Shown here piece by piece: positions 33,015 to 43,372 of a stretch of DNA of 64,000 nucleotides. Source of the stretch: Diphasiastrum complanatum (lineage: Eukaryota; Streptophyta; Lycopodiopsida; Lycopodiales; Lycopodiaceae); contig CM055098.1 of assembly GCA_029204225.1 (NCBI GenBank), positions 25,959,473-26,023,472 of the forward strand. The letters run 5' to 3'. How positions within the stretch are numbered: position 1 is the first letter of the stretch; the number at the start of each line of letters is the position of its first letter. The translations under genes were made by a program, and so were the position numbers. The notes below the pieces were generated by a model. The model was given only the letters and a program-made list of their open reading frames with translations. It had not been told where the DNA came from and made no database searches.

Positions 33015-34114
33015 GAAACCACAAAATTTAATGGTTTTATTAAAACATCCTGACCATACATTTCTGGTGGTTTTTGTTGCCTGTCAGATCTTCTCACAGG
33101 TGATTTTGAGTTCGATTCTAATTCGACCTTGTCTGCTAGAATTCGAGTTGGTGACTCGAGTCTGTCAGGTACTCGATCTTGAACTCCCTCTGAATCTGGT
33201 TTTGGATGCAAAGCCAGATGCTGCACACACAAGAGAGAACGGCATGGCATGCCTACTCGTAGCCCCGGCAAAGCGAGAGAGTGATTAAAAGACTAACAAA
33301 AGAAATGAAAGATTCACGACAGAGCAGCAAAGGCCCGTACCGGAGTCTTGATTTAGCACCAGCTGCACGGTCTTTCCACCGTCTAATTTCTTGACATTAT
33401 TGTCCGTGCTCCCTGTGACCGCGTAGTTCTAGTTGTGACATTCTCGTTCATCATCTTCTTGTTTTACTTATGTCGTCGTTGGTAGCTCATAAATTTTTTT
33501 TAAAAATTTCATAGCCAACTAGATCACCGTCTACTATGTGTTTTGACTCATTGAATTTAACATCTCGAACAATTTTTATTTTGCCAGTTTTGGGTACATA
33601 GACATGATAATATGACGAATGTAACTCAAATCCTACCAGAAAACCTTGTTTTGTCTTTTCACCGAGTTTCTTTCTCAATTTGTCTGGTATGTGCATATAC
33701 ACTGTGCATCCGGATGTCCAAACATGTGCAAGATTTGTCTTCAACTTCCACCATATCTCATGAGGAGTTTTATCCAGTATTCGAGATTTCAGAATACGAT
33801 TATGAAGATAATTCGATGTAGCCACTACTTCTGCCCGCAACTATTTTGGTGCTTTTGCATGAGCCATCATACACCTAGCAGCTTCCATCAGTGTACACTT
33901 TTTTCGTTTAGCCTTTCCATTGTGCTGAGGTGTGTATGATGCAGTCTTCATATGCATAATACCTCGATTAGTACGGTAAGCGTTGAACGTGTTGGAAATG
34001 TACTCACCTCCATGATCTGTGCAAATCTGCTTCAACTTACTGCCTGTCTGCTTCTCAGCCCAATTCGTATACTCAACGAATTTCTCGAAAGCTTCAGATT
34101 TTGTACGTATAAAG
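33015..34114 (-). pseudogene. Copia element C: integrase core, C-terminus and linker
   Basis: Read from 34,114 downward: KSEAFEKFVEYTNW-like sequence, then TDHGGEY (second catalytic Asp of integrase) and YTPQHNG (usual position before the catalytic Glu; here the Glu region reads AKRKKC), LKSRILDKTPHEIWW, GFLVGFELHSSYYHVY, then a linker with RRSDRQQKPPEMYG. There are shifts near 33,840 and 33,400. The frame leads directly into the sequence at 27,836 once element A and one copy of its duplication are removed. Lys in place of the integrase Glu neighbourhood suggests it was already inactive. Confidence 0.85.
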
Positions 34115-34601
34115 TGTGAGAGATTTCAACTAGTTTAGTCTAGTTTAGTCATATTTTAGTAAATTGTCAATAAGAGGCCAAAACTCATTTTAGACTTAGA
34201 GATAAACTTTTTAAAGTTATATTAGTTTAAAATACATTCAATAAACACTTTTTGAAAGTGTGGGAAAGTTGGTAGTCGAGTCTGAGAGAGATTCAAATTT
34301 GAACTTTGGGTACATTGAATCTAGACCCAAAAATAGTAGGGTTTACATTTTGGAGGGAAAGCCACGTGGCCAAATAGGGTTTGGAAACTCTATAAAGGGA
34401 TGTAACTCATGGAGAGACACATCTTCTCTCTCCTCTCTCTCATTTCATCATTATACATGGTTCTCTTTGGGTTCTACTACTCATTGGTGCACTCTCTTGA
34501 TGATATCTTGCATCTTGTGTGTAGAATGCTCATATTTTGCTATTTTTGGTTCCACACGTGTGAAATACAGTAGGGTACTGTAATTGTATGGAAAGCAAAC
34601 A
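34115..34601 (+). repeat. Element B 5' LTR
   Basis: About 487 bp, TGTGAGAG...GCAAACA. It holds a CTATAAAGGG TATA box (34,390-34,399) and the CACACGTGTG palindrome (34,554-34,563), which also occurs in element A LTRs. Confidence 0.88.
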
Positions 34602-34613
34602 TATTTTGTTGTA

Positions 34614-35652
34614 GGTGTGGAGGAGAGGCCTCAAGCACCTCAAGATCAAGTGAGGTATGACAAGAGAGCCAAGAAAGCTCTACACATGATCAAGATGAAT
34701 GTCACCAATGAACTTCTCAAGGAAGTTGGTAAGTTTACATCATCTTTGGAGGCTTGGGAAGCTTTGAAGAAGCTTTATGAATCCAAGTCTACATCAAGAG
34801 TGCTTACTCTTAGGAGGCAAATCTTTCAAAGTTTGCAAAAGAAGGAAGAGAGTACTCATGCTTTTTTTTTGAGGGTTAAAGCATTCAATGATGAGTTGGC
34901 ATGTATTGATGAAAGCATTAAGGAGGTAGAACCTTGTCCAATTTATACTTAATGGCTTGTTGGATGATCATGCTAATCTTGATCAAAGTTCTGCTATTCA
35001 AAAGACTTTGCCAAGTATTGTGGATTTGCAAGAGATCTTGGTGAATGAGGAGTATAGGCTTCAATCAAGAGGAGGTGGATCTACATTGACATCTCATTAT
35101 GAAGAGGATGATATGTCCATCAAAGGCAAGTTCAAGGGCAAAGGCAAAGGCAAGTGGTCTAAAGGGCAAGATCAAGGTGAGACTTCTTCTTTTGGCAAAA
35201 AGAAAGATAAGTCTAAGTTGAAATGCTTTTATTGTGGAATCAAAGGGCATTTTGCAAATGAATGTTTGAAAAAGCAAAGAGATGAAGGTAGCAAGCAAAT
35301 CAACTTAACTACTAATGATGAGGATCTAGGTGGTGGTGATTCTCTTTTGATGTGTTCTTCAAGTCCAATATCAAGTGAAGGTGACAAAGATTCATGGTGG
35401 ACTGATAGTGGATCTAGTTCACACATGACTAGTCACAAGGAGTTCTTTACTTCTTTGGTCACTTATGATGGAGCCAAGAAAGCAATTCACATGGCCAATG
35501 GTGGTGAGTGTGTGATTGAAGGTATTGGTTCTATTCCTATTTGTCTCTCTACTAATAGGAAAGCAAGACTTTATGCTGTTCTTTACATTCCTTCACTTTC
35601 AAAGAATATGCTAAGTTCATGTTGGATGGAAATTTTGGAATCTATCTTTTGA
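34614..35652 (+). pseudogene. Element B gag and protease
   Basis: The first frame gives RAKKALHMIKMNVTNELLKE, WEALKKLYESKSTSRVLTLR and FFLRVKAFNDELACID (UBN2-type gag) and shifts near 34,940. The second frame gives a KGKGKGKWSKG basic stretch, the intact zinc knuckle CFYCGIKGHFANEC (35,224-35,265), then SWWTDSGSSSHMT (35,395-35,430) with the DSG protease site and LYAVLYIPSLSKNML. It ends at 35,652 before the pre-integrase domain. The N-terminal part of gag is missing. Confidence 0.88.
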
Positions 35653-36284
35653 TTTATGATGGTGACATTGGTGACATTGTTTTCACTAATCTTTATGGAA
35701 ATTCGAGATCAAGCATTGATAAGATCTTGTTGGATCTAGATCATATGTTTGAGAGGGAGTATTTCCAGAGGTTCAGGTCTGAAGATATTCATATCTTTGA
35801 TATCTTTGATGATCAAGAGAAAGGTAAGCAAGTGGAAGTGACTCATTTTGCTTTACTCACATGTTTTGGAGAATTTTCTTGTGTAGATGATGCTATGCAA
35901 GTGGATATTGGTTCTCATGGTTTTCATACTGGAAAAGCAAGTAATGGATCTGGAAAACAAATTTTGTTCAATGACTTTGATGGTCAAGAGGAAGATCAAG
36001 AGGTTTGTCTCAAAGAGCTTCAACAAGGCAAAAAGGAAGTTGGCAATTTGGAGCTAGTCAAGAGCATCAAAGGAGAGGTAATTGGCAAAGATGTTATGGA
36101 TCTATTTTTGCAGCTTATTAAAGACTCAAGTAAGGTCAAAGGAGAAGCAAGAAAGTGTTGTTCAAGTTTACTTTATTGTTCTATCTCATGTTTGAGCTAT
36201 TTCATGTGGATGTGTGCAAATTGTCAAGATATGGACAAACTAGCTACATTGTCTTGCAATATCTTATTGTTGGAATTGTACTAG
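35640..36284 (+). CDS. Unrecognised acidic ORF replacing pol in element B
   Basis: About 215 codons without a stop, overlapping the end of the protease frame in another register. It is acidic, with repeated Asp-Gly and Glu-Gln patches (LFNDFDGQEEDQEVCLKELQ), Lys-rich helices, and a Cys-rich hydrophobic C-terminus (KCCSSLLYCSISCLSYFMWM). None of the integrase, reverse transcriptase or RNase H blocks is present. A further frame continues to 36,614, ending just at the 3' LTR with KTMPKLVEEGV. It could be captured host coding sequence, an additional retrotransposon ORF, or spacer kept open by chance. No family recognised. Confidence 0.4.
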   Translation: MYLLIYDGDIGDIVFTNLYGNSRSSIDKILLDLDHMFEREYFQRFRSEDIHIFDIFDDQEKGKQVEVTHFALLTCFGEFSCVDDAMQVDIGSHGFHTGKASNGSGKQILFNDFDGQEEDQEVCLKELQQGKKEVGNLELVKSIKGEVIGKDVMDLFLQLIKDSSKVKGEARKCCSSLLYCSISCLSYFMWMCANCQDMDKLATLSCNILLLELY

Positions 36285-36609
36285 CATTCTGGCTGGTTTT
36301 GCTGATGGAAATAAAGCTTTTAGAGGCTCATTATATCACTCATACATGATCAAGGAGTTCAAAGTTTGAAACATGGAGGAATCATTTCATTCACATTCTA
36401 TTTGGTTCTTCATGTTCTAGTTATATCTTTGATGTGTAAAATTGATGTAAGAGATAGTGAAGCATCCAATTTGGACACTATTCTCTATATCAATTATGAA
36501 AGATACTTTAGAACCTTAGAAAGAAGATCTATACTTAGGATGGAGATCATTCTAAAGTTGGATCAAAGTTCTATTGTCAAAACTATGCCAAAACTAGTTG
36601 AAGAGGGAG

Positions 36610-37097
36610 TGTGAGAGATTTCAACTAGTTTAGTCTAGTTTAGTCATATTTTGGTAAATTGTCAATAAGAGGCCAAAACTCATTTTAGACTTAGATAAAC
36701 TTTTTAAAGTTATATTAGTTTAAAATACATTCAATAAACACTTTTTGAAAGTGTAGGAAAGTTGGTAGTCGAGTCTGAGAGAGATTCAATTTTGAACTTT
36801 GGGTACATTGAATCTAGACCCAAAAATAGTAGGGTTTACATTTTGGAGGGAAAGCCAAGTGGCCAAATAGGATTTGGAAACTCTATAAAAGGATTTAACT
36901 CGTGGAGAGACACATCTTCTCTCTTCTCTCTCTCTCATTTCATCATTATACATGGTTCTCTTTGGGTTCTACTACTCATTGGTGCACTCTCTTGATGATA
37001 TCTTGCAATCTTGTGTGTAGAATGCTCATATTTTGTTATTTTTGGTTTCACACGTGTGAAATATAGTAGGGTACTATAATTGTATGGAAAACAAACA
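36610..37097 (+). repeat. Element B 3' LTR
   Basis: About 488 bp, closely matching 34,115-34,601. It is preceded by the purine run AAGAGGGAG (36,601-36,609), a plausible polypurine tract. Confidence 0.88.
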
Positions 37098-37640
37098 TAT
37101 TTTATGTTTTGGTTCATGTTTGATCAGTATCTCTTAGAGTTTGCATCTCATTTTGTATGTAGATGCTGATTTTTCTACATTGGTAGGACTGTTGGTTTGC
37201 TCCTTATTGTAACCAAAGATCAGAGACATGGATTGGATCTTGAATGATCTGAAATCCTCCACATAAAGTATACTACAGCGAACTTGCGGAAAGTCATCAA
37301 TAAACATAATGAAGTAATTTGCATCACCCAACGACAATACTCTGAATGGTCCACAAATATCTGAATGCACAATTTCAAGTACCTTAGTTGCTTTATAAAC
37401 ATCCTTACTGAAAGGTGTTCTAGTCATCTTGCCTTTAAGACGGGATTTGCAGGTAGTTCGAATATCTCTACTTTTGATTTCAACTCTTTCTGACTCTTGT
37501 TGGCTTGGTACAAGGCTTCCATGTTCATGTGTTGTGCCACAGTATATCTGTCGATTCTTGAGTTTGATTGGCTTGTTCAATTCGAGTTCAAATGTTCAAG
37601 TGATACAAATTTCATTCTTTGTTGCCGTCTCTTAATTTCG
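37098..37640 (-). pseudogene. Copia element C: pre-integrase and start of integrase
   Basis: On the minus strand this gives KMTRTPFSKD, LEIVHSDICGPFRVLSLG and ANYFIMFIDDF. HSDICGP carries the first catalytic Asp of copia integrase and FIDDFSR is its usual continuation. The next part, KSEAFEKF, lies beyond element B at 34,110. About 150 bases at 37,098-37,250 do not fit integrase and may be a further small insertion or the true end of element B. Confidence 0.8.
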
Positions 37641-37738
37641 CACGTTTATTCAATCAAGGCAAAAACTGTTTTATTAGTACATAGATTAGAAATAGACCAG
37701 ATTGAAGACACTGATATTAGTTTGATTTATTCAAACTT

Positions 37739-38340
37739 TCATCGTGTTCTCTGAGGAAGAATTGTTACCATTTTTTCTACAAATTCATCATTGAATGTCA
37801 GAAAATAAAGGGCTCTGCTTGTGGAAGCAGTCTGCATTGGGCCACAAATGTCACTATGTACAGAATGTAGCGAATCTCTAGAAGTATGAATTGAATTGAC
37901 TTCTAGCATGTTTGCTGATAATACAGCTTTTACATGGAGAACTAGATTCTGATTCGACATTTGATGAACACTATTGAAATTTAAATGGCCTAATCTGAGA
38001 TGCCAAAGTATATCAGTTGATTCAGAAGTAGATGTGTGAAAAGCTTGACTATTTGAAGAAAAGCAGTGACTAAGCTTGTAAATGTAGCCACATCTTCTCC
38101 CAAAAGCTAAAGCTTTTCGAGACTTGTCAAGAATCGTGCAGCCCTCTGTATCAAATTGGACTCTACGACCAAAATCAGTGATTCTGCTTATTGAGAGTAG
38201 ATTTTTGATTAGATTTGGAGTGTAAAAAACATTGGACAACAACTTTACTTCACCTTTCTGAAATTTGACCCTGATTGTTCCTTCACCCGTGATGAAATGA
38301 GATGAGTTGTCTCCAAGTTGCACAACTCTAGAATAATGAC
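37739..38340 (-). pseudogene. Another copia fragment: late protease to early integrase
   Basis: The minus-strand frame from about 38,340 gives QLGDNSSHFITGEGTIRVKF, LSNVFYTPNLIKNLLSISRI (end of protease region), LWHLRLGHLNFNSVHQMS (HHCC zinc region of integrase) and HSVHSDICGPMQTASTS with the first catalytic Asp. It ends near 37,739, next to the start of element C's fragment. The two are not the same family, as their HSDICGP neighbourhoods differ. The closely similar block at 62.44-62.69 kb (HFKIGHLNFSCIQQMS) is a relative. Confidence 0.85.
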
Positions 38341-39350
38341 AAAAAACGCACTCAAAAAAAAATGCAAATTCTAGCCAAAACAATGCTAGTGACAAATTAA
38401 TAGAATTGAATCACGAACGATTCGCAAAACTTTTCGTGACACTGGCATTATTTATGTTCGAGTTGGATCAAGTAGGCTCAGCACAACCAAATGAAACGAG
38501 ACGAATTCTAAAAAAAAACGAAACGAAATGAAGCAAAGCGAAACTTGCACTGACATTGATTCATGTTGGAAGCACAGATCATGAAACAACACGAAACGAA
38601 ACGAAATGAAAGAGTTCACGACAAGATCAATCAGACTCTGCAACGAGACCTGATGAAACGGGATGAAACGAAACCTAGGTGAGCTCTGTAATTGATCTAA
38701 CCTTTAGCTAAGTGATCGCGAAGCGAAAGGATTCACGAATGAAATTAATTCGTCAGGAGTTCAGATGTGATCACTGGTCACTGCCGCCTGTATCACTCCT
38801 ACAATCCTTTAGAGAGTAGTCAGACACTACTGATCTACATTAACAAATTAATACAACATTCAACAATATCAAACCAAGATGCGAAATTAAATGAACTAAA
38901 GAATCAGACACACAAATAATATCAGACAAAAATAAATTTGACATCATACAATCATCTAGATTAATAATGTGCACAACAGCTACAAAATCATCTATTGATT
39001 TTTTTGATTCTTCAAGCACTGCATGCAGATCCACGCTGTGCATTGGCGTGATAGAAATACAGTCCTCTCACGAATTCGAGTCTCGCTTACTAGTGGACTT
39101 TGGATCTTCTGATCCTATTACAGAATTATCTCGCACGCAGGTGGATTCGTATTCCAAATCTTTTCGTCTTCTGATTCTTGTCTTGATTACTAACATTAGA
39201 CTTACTTGCATGTGCATCAACCAGATGGTATATAGTTCACAAACAATTTTGTGTCACGTTCTTGTAACTTACAGATTAGAAAGACTAAACATCTACAACT
39301 AATTTGCGCATCACAAGAGTGGCAGATTATCCACAATCTAAAACACTTCT
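38341..39350 (-). repeat. Probable copia LTR with GAAACGAAACGAAATG runs
   Basis: This lies between an RNase H end (39,413) and the next element's protease on the minus strand, as expected of an LTR. On that strand it would begin near 39,350 with TGTTTTAGATTGTGG after a weak purine run. Repeated GAAACGAAACGA motifs lie at about 38,490-38,680. No second copy or target duplication was found, so the limits are uncertain. Confidence 0.35.
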
Positions 39351-39412
39351 GATGATGTCATGATATCAAATCAGGTATCTACACCTCATGGGCATGTGGC
39401 TAATCTTGTTGG

Positions 39413-40092
39413 CTATTCGTGGAGCACGACTGATTTCATCTCGTGTCGTGTCATGTTGTCTTTTGTCAAAGGTTCAAAATTGAAAGCTTGCAAAGCTTTG
39501 GCATTAGAAACAAAATGTTTCTTCAGCTCCCTCTCAAAGCATGATAGCTTGATGACTCCAAGGCTGCTCCTCTGTCTCTCGAATTGACCTTTGTCTAGGG
39601 CCTTTGTGAAACTGTCAGCACCCATGTCTTTTGTTCCAATGAAGGTGGTCTACAACATCTTTTTGCCAATCAGGTCCCTGACCAAATGGTGAATATGTTT
39701 CATCCTTGAGTGAAACACAGGGTCTTTCGTCAGATTATTGCAGATGTGTTGTCTATCTGCAAAACCAGAGGACCGTTGGTCATTTCGTCCAATTCATCTA
39801 GGAACTGTCTGAGCCAAATTATCTCGTTGGCCATCTTTGCTGCTACAGCATACTCTGCTTCACAGGATTATTGGGCCACAATGGTCTACTTCTTGCTGAA
39901 CTAGAGAATTGCCGCTCCAGATGCAATGGTGCATCCTCTTGAGACACTTTTACAATCGTCTTTGAGGGATGCCCAACTAGCATCACTGTAGGAAATCATC
40001 TGAAGACCTCCATCATGACAATAACACAAATCATAATCCTTTGTTAATTGAAGATATTGCAAAATTCGTTTTGCAATCTTCCAATGTGTCAC
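39413..40092 (-). pseudogene. Copia RNase H, broken
   Basis: On the minus strand: HWKIAKRILQYLQLTKDYDL, SYSDASWASLKDDCKSVSRG (catalytic D.SWA), then, in shifted frames, SCEAEYAV, IWLRQFLDEL and DNTSAI; lastly MGADSFTKALDKGQFERQRS, the standard C-terminal tail. Shifts or stops occur near 39,900 and 39,640. The reverse transcriptase expected upstream (above 40,092) is missing. Confidence 0.88.
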
Positions 40093-40485
40093 CAGAATTC
40101 ATGCAAAATTGTCTCATCCTAAACATTGCATAAGTTAGAGAAACTTAGAGCCCGACGAGGGCCTTTGAAAAAAATGTTTTTTTTATTTTTTTTCTTATTT
40201 GTTGTTTCGTCGGGCAGCATGTGGAAATGCTATTGGTTGATGAGGCCTGCCCTTCCAGCTCATCACTGCCCGAAGAGACCCAAAAATATTGAAAATGAAT
40301 ATGACAGATGGTTGAGATGAGAAAATCGATGTACCATTAATGTATATGCATTGTCAAACCATGGTTAACAGGGATAACAAGAGCTAATTTGTGGCACCAA
40401 ATAGATCAGTGTTTCAAATTCATGCCAAATCTTTTTCTCAGATTCATGGCTTTTTGTCTACACAAATTTTCAGATTCATAGTTCA
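40093..40485. other. Non-coding
   Basis: An imperfect inverted repeat lies around 'gcccgacgagggcc' (40,150-40,163) and 'gggcctgcc..cactgcccgaagag' (about 40,243-40,276). I see no gene. Confidence 0.3.
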
Positions 40486-40515
40486 TTGTTTCAGATTTTT
40501 GCATGCAAATTAGGA

Positions 40516-40842
40516 ATGGCGCCATCAAGGAAGCCGTGCTCCTCAATCAACTCTGTGCTTCTATTCAACGAGAGAGATGATAATGGACTATGGGTAGAAA
40601 GAAAATATTCAAAAAACTCTTGGGTTTTGATGCATCCATCATCAAGAGAAGCATTTCGAAAAAGGAAAAGGTCAAAACTATCATTTCGATTTTATTGGAA
40701 GGCCAAAATTTTGGATTTCAGAACATCATCACGAGAAAAATCTATTTTTGAAATTCTAGTCCAACATGTATATATGCATTTAGAGATAAATGTGCAAAGA
40801 TTCAACCGTCAGGATCACAAAAAAAAAAACTATGAGTATTGA
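40516..40842 (+). CDS. Unrecognised basic ORF
   Basis: From the ATG at 40,516 about 108 codons, rich in Arg, Lys, Ser and Phe (REAFRKRKRSKLSFRFYW). I recognise no domain. It is followed by a pyrimidine tract and AG (ttttctcttgcag, about 40,908-40,920), so it may be an exon of the coding region that continues at 40,921-41,930. Confidence 0.3.
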   Translation: MAPSRKPCSSINSVLLFNERDDNGLWVERKYSKNSWVLMHPSSREAFRKRKRSKLSFRFYWKAKILDFRTSSREKSIFEILVQHVYMHLEINVQRFNRQDHKKKNYEY

Positions 40843-40920
40843 TTTTTTTGATACTTTGATTTTTGTCATTCATAAATATCTAATAGTAAACTTGCCAATC
40901 TGATCATTTTTCTCTTGCAG

Positions 40921-41935
40921 ATTTATATTTATTCAACATAAATGAATGAGAGCCAAGTGGATCTTTAGCAGGTGTTTAGATGTTATTCACACTGATATTG
41001 GACAGCTGCAATATCGAGGTAGAACTGCAAAAGGTCTAGCTGATACTGAAATCTATTTTTATGAATCAATGTACATTCCTGATACAAATAAAAATTCTGG
41101 GCAAATAGTACCAATTCCATTACCTAGTTTTGAAAGTGATAAATGGATTGCACTAGATGCTATAGTTTTAGAATCATTTTGTTGCAAGATATATAATGAT
41201 GTAAAAAAATCATTAAAAATGAGCACGGGATAAAAAACAGTCAGATTGACTTGGTTTATTTCCTTGAATATATTTGTGGATTTCTTTTCAAGTGTCAATG
41301 TGCACAAAATCCCAACGATGTTTGTATGCAAAAAATTATCAGATACTTTATTATCTGAACTTATGGATGAAGGCTGGGACAAAAGATCAGATGGAGAAAT
41401 AGAATGCAGAATTGAAATGTCTTCCATGTGCTTTCGTTATCAAATTGAAAAACAAATGTTGAGCTTATGCTTCCATTATGAAAGATGGAAAAAAAATAAA
41501 GGTAAATGGGTGCCACTCGATCAAGACTTGGAAGCCAGTGGACATTCAGAACGAAAAAATATTAAAATTATATACAATGATGTTGTTTTGACATGCGTTG
41601 AGGTGCAAGAAGATTGGAGTCTAAACTACATCTGGCGGAAACTATTGCTCCTACAAGATGATGTACTTTCAGACTTCAGGTTTCAATGGTAAACTCGTAA
41701 ATAACTATAAACACTCGATCTTTTATGAATAGTTTCAATCAAAACTTTCTAATACAAACTCTGTACTCATTCTAACTAACTTTGTATTAGTTTTTTGTAG
41801 GTACGTAAAAGACATGAGCTCAAGATCAAATGCAGAGATATTGGCAAAACAATCCAACTTATGGAAGAACATTGAGATTCACTATCAACAAATACATGTC
41901 AATCATCATGTCTTTTTATCATTATAGAAAAATTG
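40921..41935 (+). pseudogene. Unrecognised multi-frame coding region
   Basis: Coding-like sequence runs through RTAKGLADTEIYFYESMYIP and WIALDAIVLESFCCKIYN (frame ending 41,233), then a shifted frame with Cys/His-rich LSLCFHYERWKKNKGKW and LTCVEVQEDWSLNYIWRKLL (ending 41,692), and, after an intron-like gap, SNAEILAKQSNLWKNIEIHY (41,825-41,884). The frameshift near 41,225 sits in an A-rich run. I recognise no family. A minus-strand coding-like segment converges on it at 42,076, the same layout as at 1.0-3.6 kb, which suggests (inference) a related class of two-gene element. Confidence 0.35.
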
Positions 41936-42075
41936 CATTCCAGTATTAGATTATGGACACAAGCTGATTGTAAGAATCTATTGTGATATCAATAAAAGAA
42001 ACCCATGAACGGGTTGTTTACAAGTAAAATGATTTTATCTTTTTTTTTTATGTCTCTCTATTTATAAATAGATCT

Positions 42076-42410
42076 CTATTCAATCACTTTTTTTATATTT
42101 TTTATATCAATATTAGGAACTGATAAGGCAACAGCTCCTTCTATAATCTCGTCCTCTTCTATTTCGGGAAGGGCCTCAATGCCTTTTAAGGCAAGAGGAA
42201 TATCTGCTACAAAATTGTCTTCCTTTGTATTAGGAAGGACTTTTATTCCTTTTTGATCATATAAAATAAAATCTGCATCTTGAACAACCTGCAGTTTTTT
42301 TATCGATTGCAGGTGCAATGCTTACACCGTATTGGGCAAAGGTTCTGATCAACTCTTGCCGAAATCTATATACATCATCAGGAGTATACGGCTCAAGAGT
42401 GAACTGTCAT
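42076..42410 (-). pseudogene. Unrecognised ORF convergent to the preceding region
   Basis: On the minus strand, 42,405-42,290 reads LEPYTPDDVYRFRQELIRTF and AQYGVSIAPAIDKK. After a shift in an A-run near 42,295 the frame continues to 42,076 with an acidic tail (PEIEEDEIIEGAVALS). The first part looks like a real helical domain. I recognise no family. Confidence 0.3.
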
Positions 42411-43031
42411 CACAAAACACGAGAATCAGCAAATTACAAACAATGATAGTAATAAAATATGAATCAGAATGAAATGAACTATAAATGAATAGAATATTAC
42501 CTTTTCAATATCTGCATCCGTTTATAAATTATTTTTATACTTTTCTCTATTTTAACTTATTTCTCGTGTTACAGCTCATGAATGCTAGTGACAAAGATCG
42601 ATTTTGTATTTTGTCTTTTCCATGTCATCAATCCGTTTTCAAATTTCGATTTAGTATATGCTTCATTTTTTGCCAAGTCATCAATCCAAAAACTTATAAC
42701 GATGCATCTATCTTGGATTGATGACATGGCAAGTCTTTATATATACGTTGTTTATTTTGCTCTATTTACATTTTTTGATTGTAGTAGTTATCTCTGAATC
42801 CTTCTCAACTAACTTAGCCTACGACAAGAATGGAATTTTGTTTGACTAGGGGATTACCAAGAAAACCCTAAACCATATATGTATATAAGAAATATGTTGA
42901 GATGTAACAACGACATGTGGCAGAATTGTATAATTTTTAGATTTCAAAAATCTTACAACCTCCTTGATTTTCAAGTTTTCGACAAATGGTAAATTTTTTT
43001 AAACCTTCTTAGCTCGTGTATAAAAAAGAAG

Positions 43032-43033
<2 letters not shown>
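42411..43033. other. Non-coding with an inverted repeat
   Basis: The 17-bp arms TGCCAAGTCATCAATCC (42,672-42,688) and GGATTGATGACATGGCA (42,715-42,731) pair with one mismatch around a 26-base loop. A third copy of the arm lies at 42,619-42,633. This may be a MITE. I see no gene. Confidence 0.5.

Positions 43034-43104
<71 letters not shown>
43034..43104. repeat. (GA)n microsatellite, 71 bp
   Basis: Uninterrupted GA run. An AT run follows at 43,135-43,153 and a second at 43,242-43,266. Confidence 0.95.
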
Positions 43105-43107
<3 letters not shown>

Positions 43108-43181
43108 AAGGCACCATGTTTGAGGAGATCGATGCATATATATATATATATATCTATTGATAATCTTAATAGTATTAATTG

Positions 43182-43218
43182 GAGAGAGCCCACCCCGTCG
43201 CGGGGGGTGGGCTCTCTC
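43182..43218. repeat. Perfect GC-rich hairpin between two AT runs
   Basis: GAGAGAGCCCACCCC (43,182-43,196) pairs perfectly with GGGGTGGGCTCTCTC (43,204-43,218) around a 7-base loop. AT dinucleotide tracts lie about 30 bases to each side, so the whole 43.13-43.27 kb block is roughly palindromic. This could be a small foldback element. Confidence 0.85.
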
Positions 43219-43372
43219 TCTCTTTTTTATTTTACTTATAATATATATATACATATATATATATATTGTCAATATTCATATGACGATGTTGAAAGTTGGG
43301 TGCGGTTCGCGGCATTTTGATGCCAGATGTTTTGATAGTTGAAATGGTCGGATTCATGACCCATACGAGTCT

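Larger units (their letters stand above)
27832..33019 (+). mobile_element. Element A: copia LTR retrotransposon with target duplication GAAAC
   Basis: LTRs lie at 27,837-28,527 and 32,331-33,014. The five bases GAAAC occur directly before (27,832-27,836) and after (33,015-33,019). A TGGTATCAGAGC primer site follows the 5' LTR and a GAGGAGGAG purine tract precedes the 3' LTR. Inside are gag, protease, a remnant of integrase, reverse transcriptase and RNase H in copia order, all with frameshifts. The LTRs differ at about thirty positions by eye plus a 7-base indel (roughly 4%), so the insertion is not very recent. It sits inside the minus-strand copia element C. Confidence 0.95.
34115..37097 (+). 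mobile_element. Element B: LTR element with gag-protease and an unrecognised ORF
   Basis: Direct repeats beginning TGTGAGAGATTTCAAC lie at 34,115-34,601 and 36,610-37,097. Inside are copia-type gag and protease, then about 950 bases of coding-like sequence that is not integrase, reverse transcriptase or RNase H. No primer site follows the 5' LTR; gag sequence starts at once, so the leader is deleted. Five-base flanks (TAAAG left, TATTT right) do not match, so either one edge is misplaced or the ends were altered. It interrupts the integrase of minus-strand element C. Confidence 0.85.

Noticed and set aside
34115-37097. Element B called as a complete copia retrotransposon with target duplication
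   Set aside because: The five-base flanks differ (TAAAG and TATTT), there is no primer site after the 5' LTR and no pol, so it is described as a deleted or non-autonomous element.
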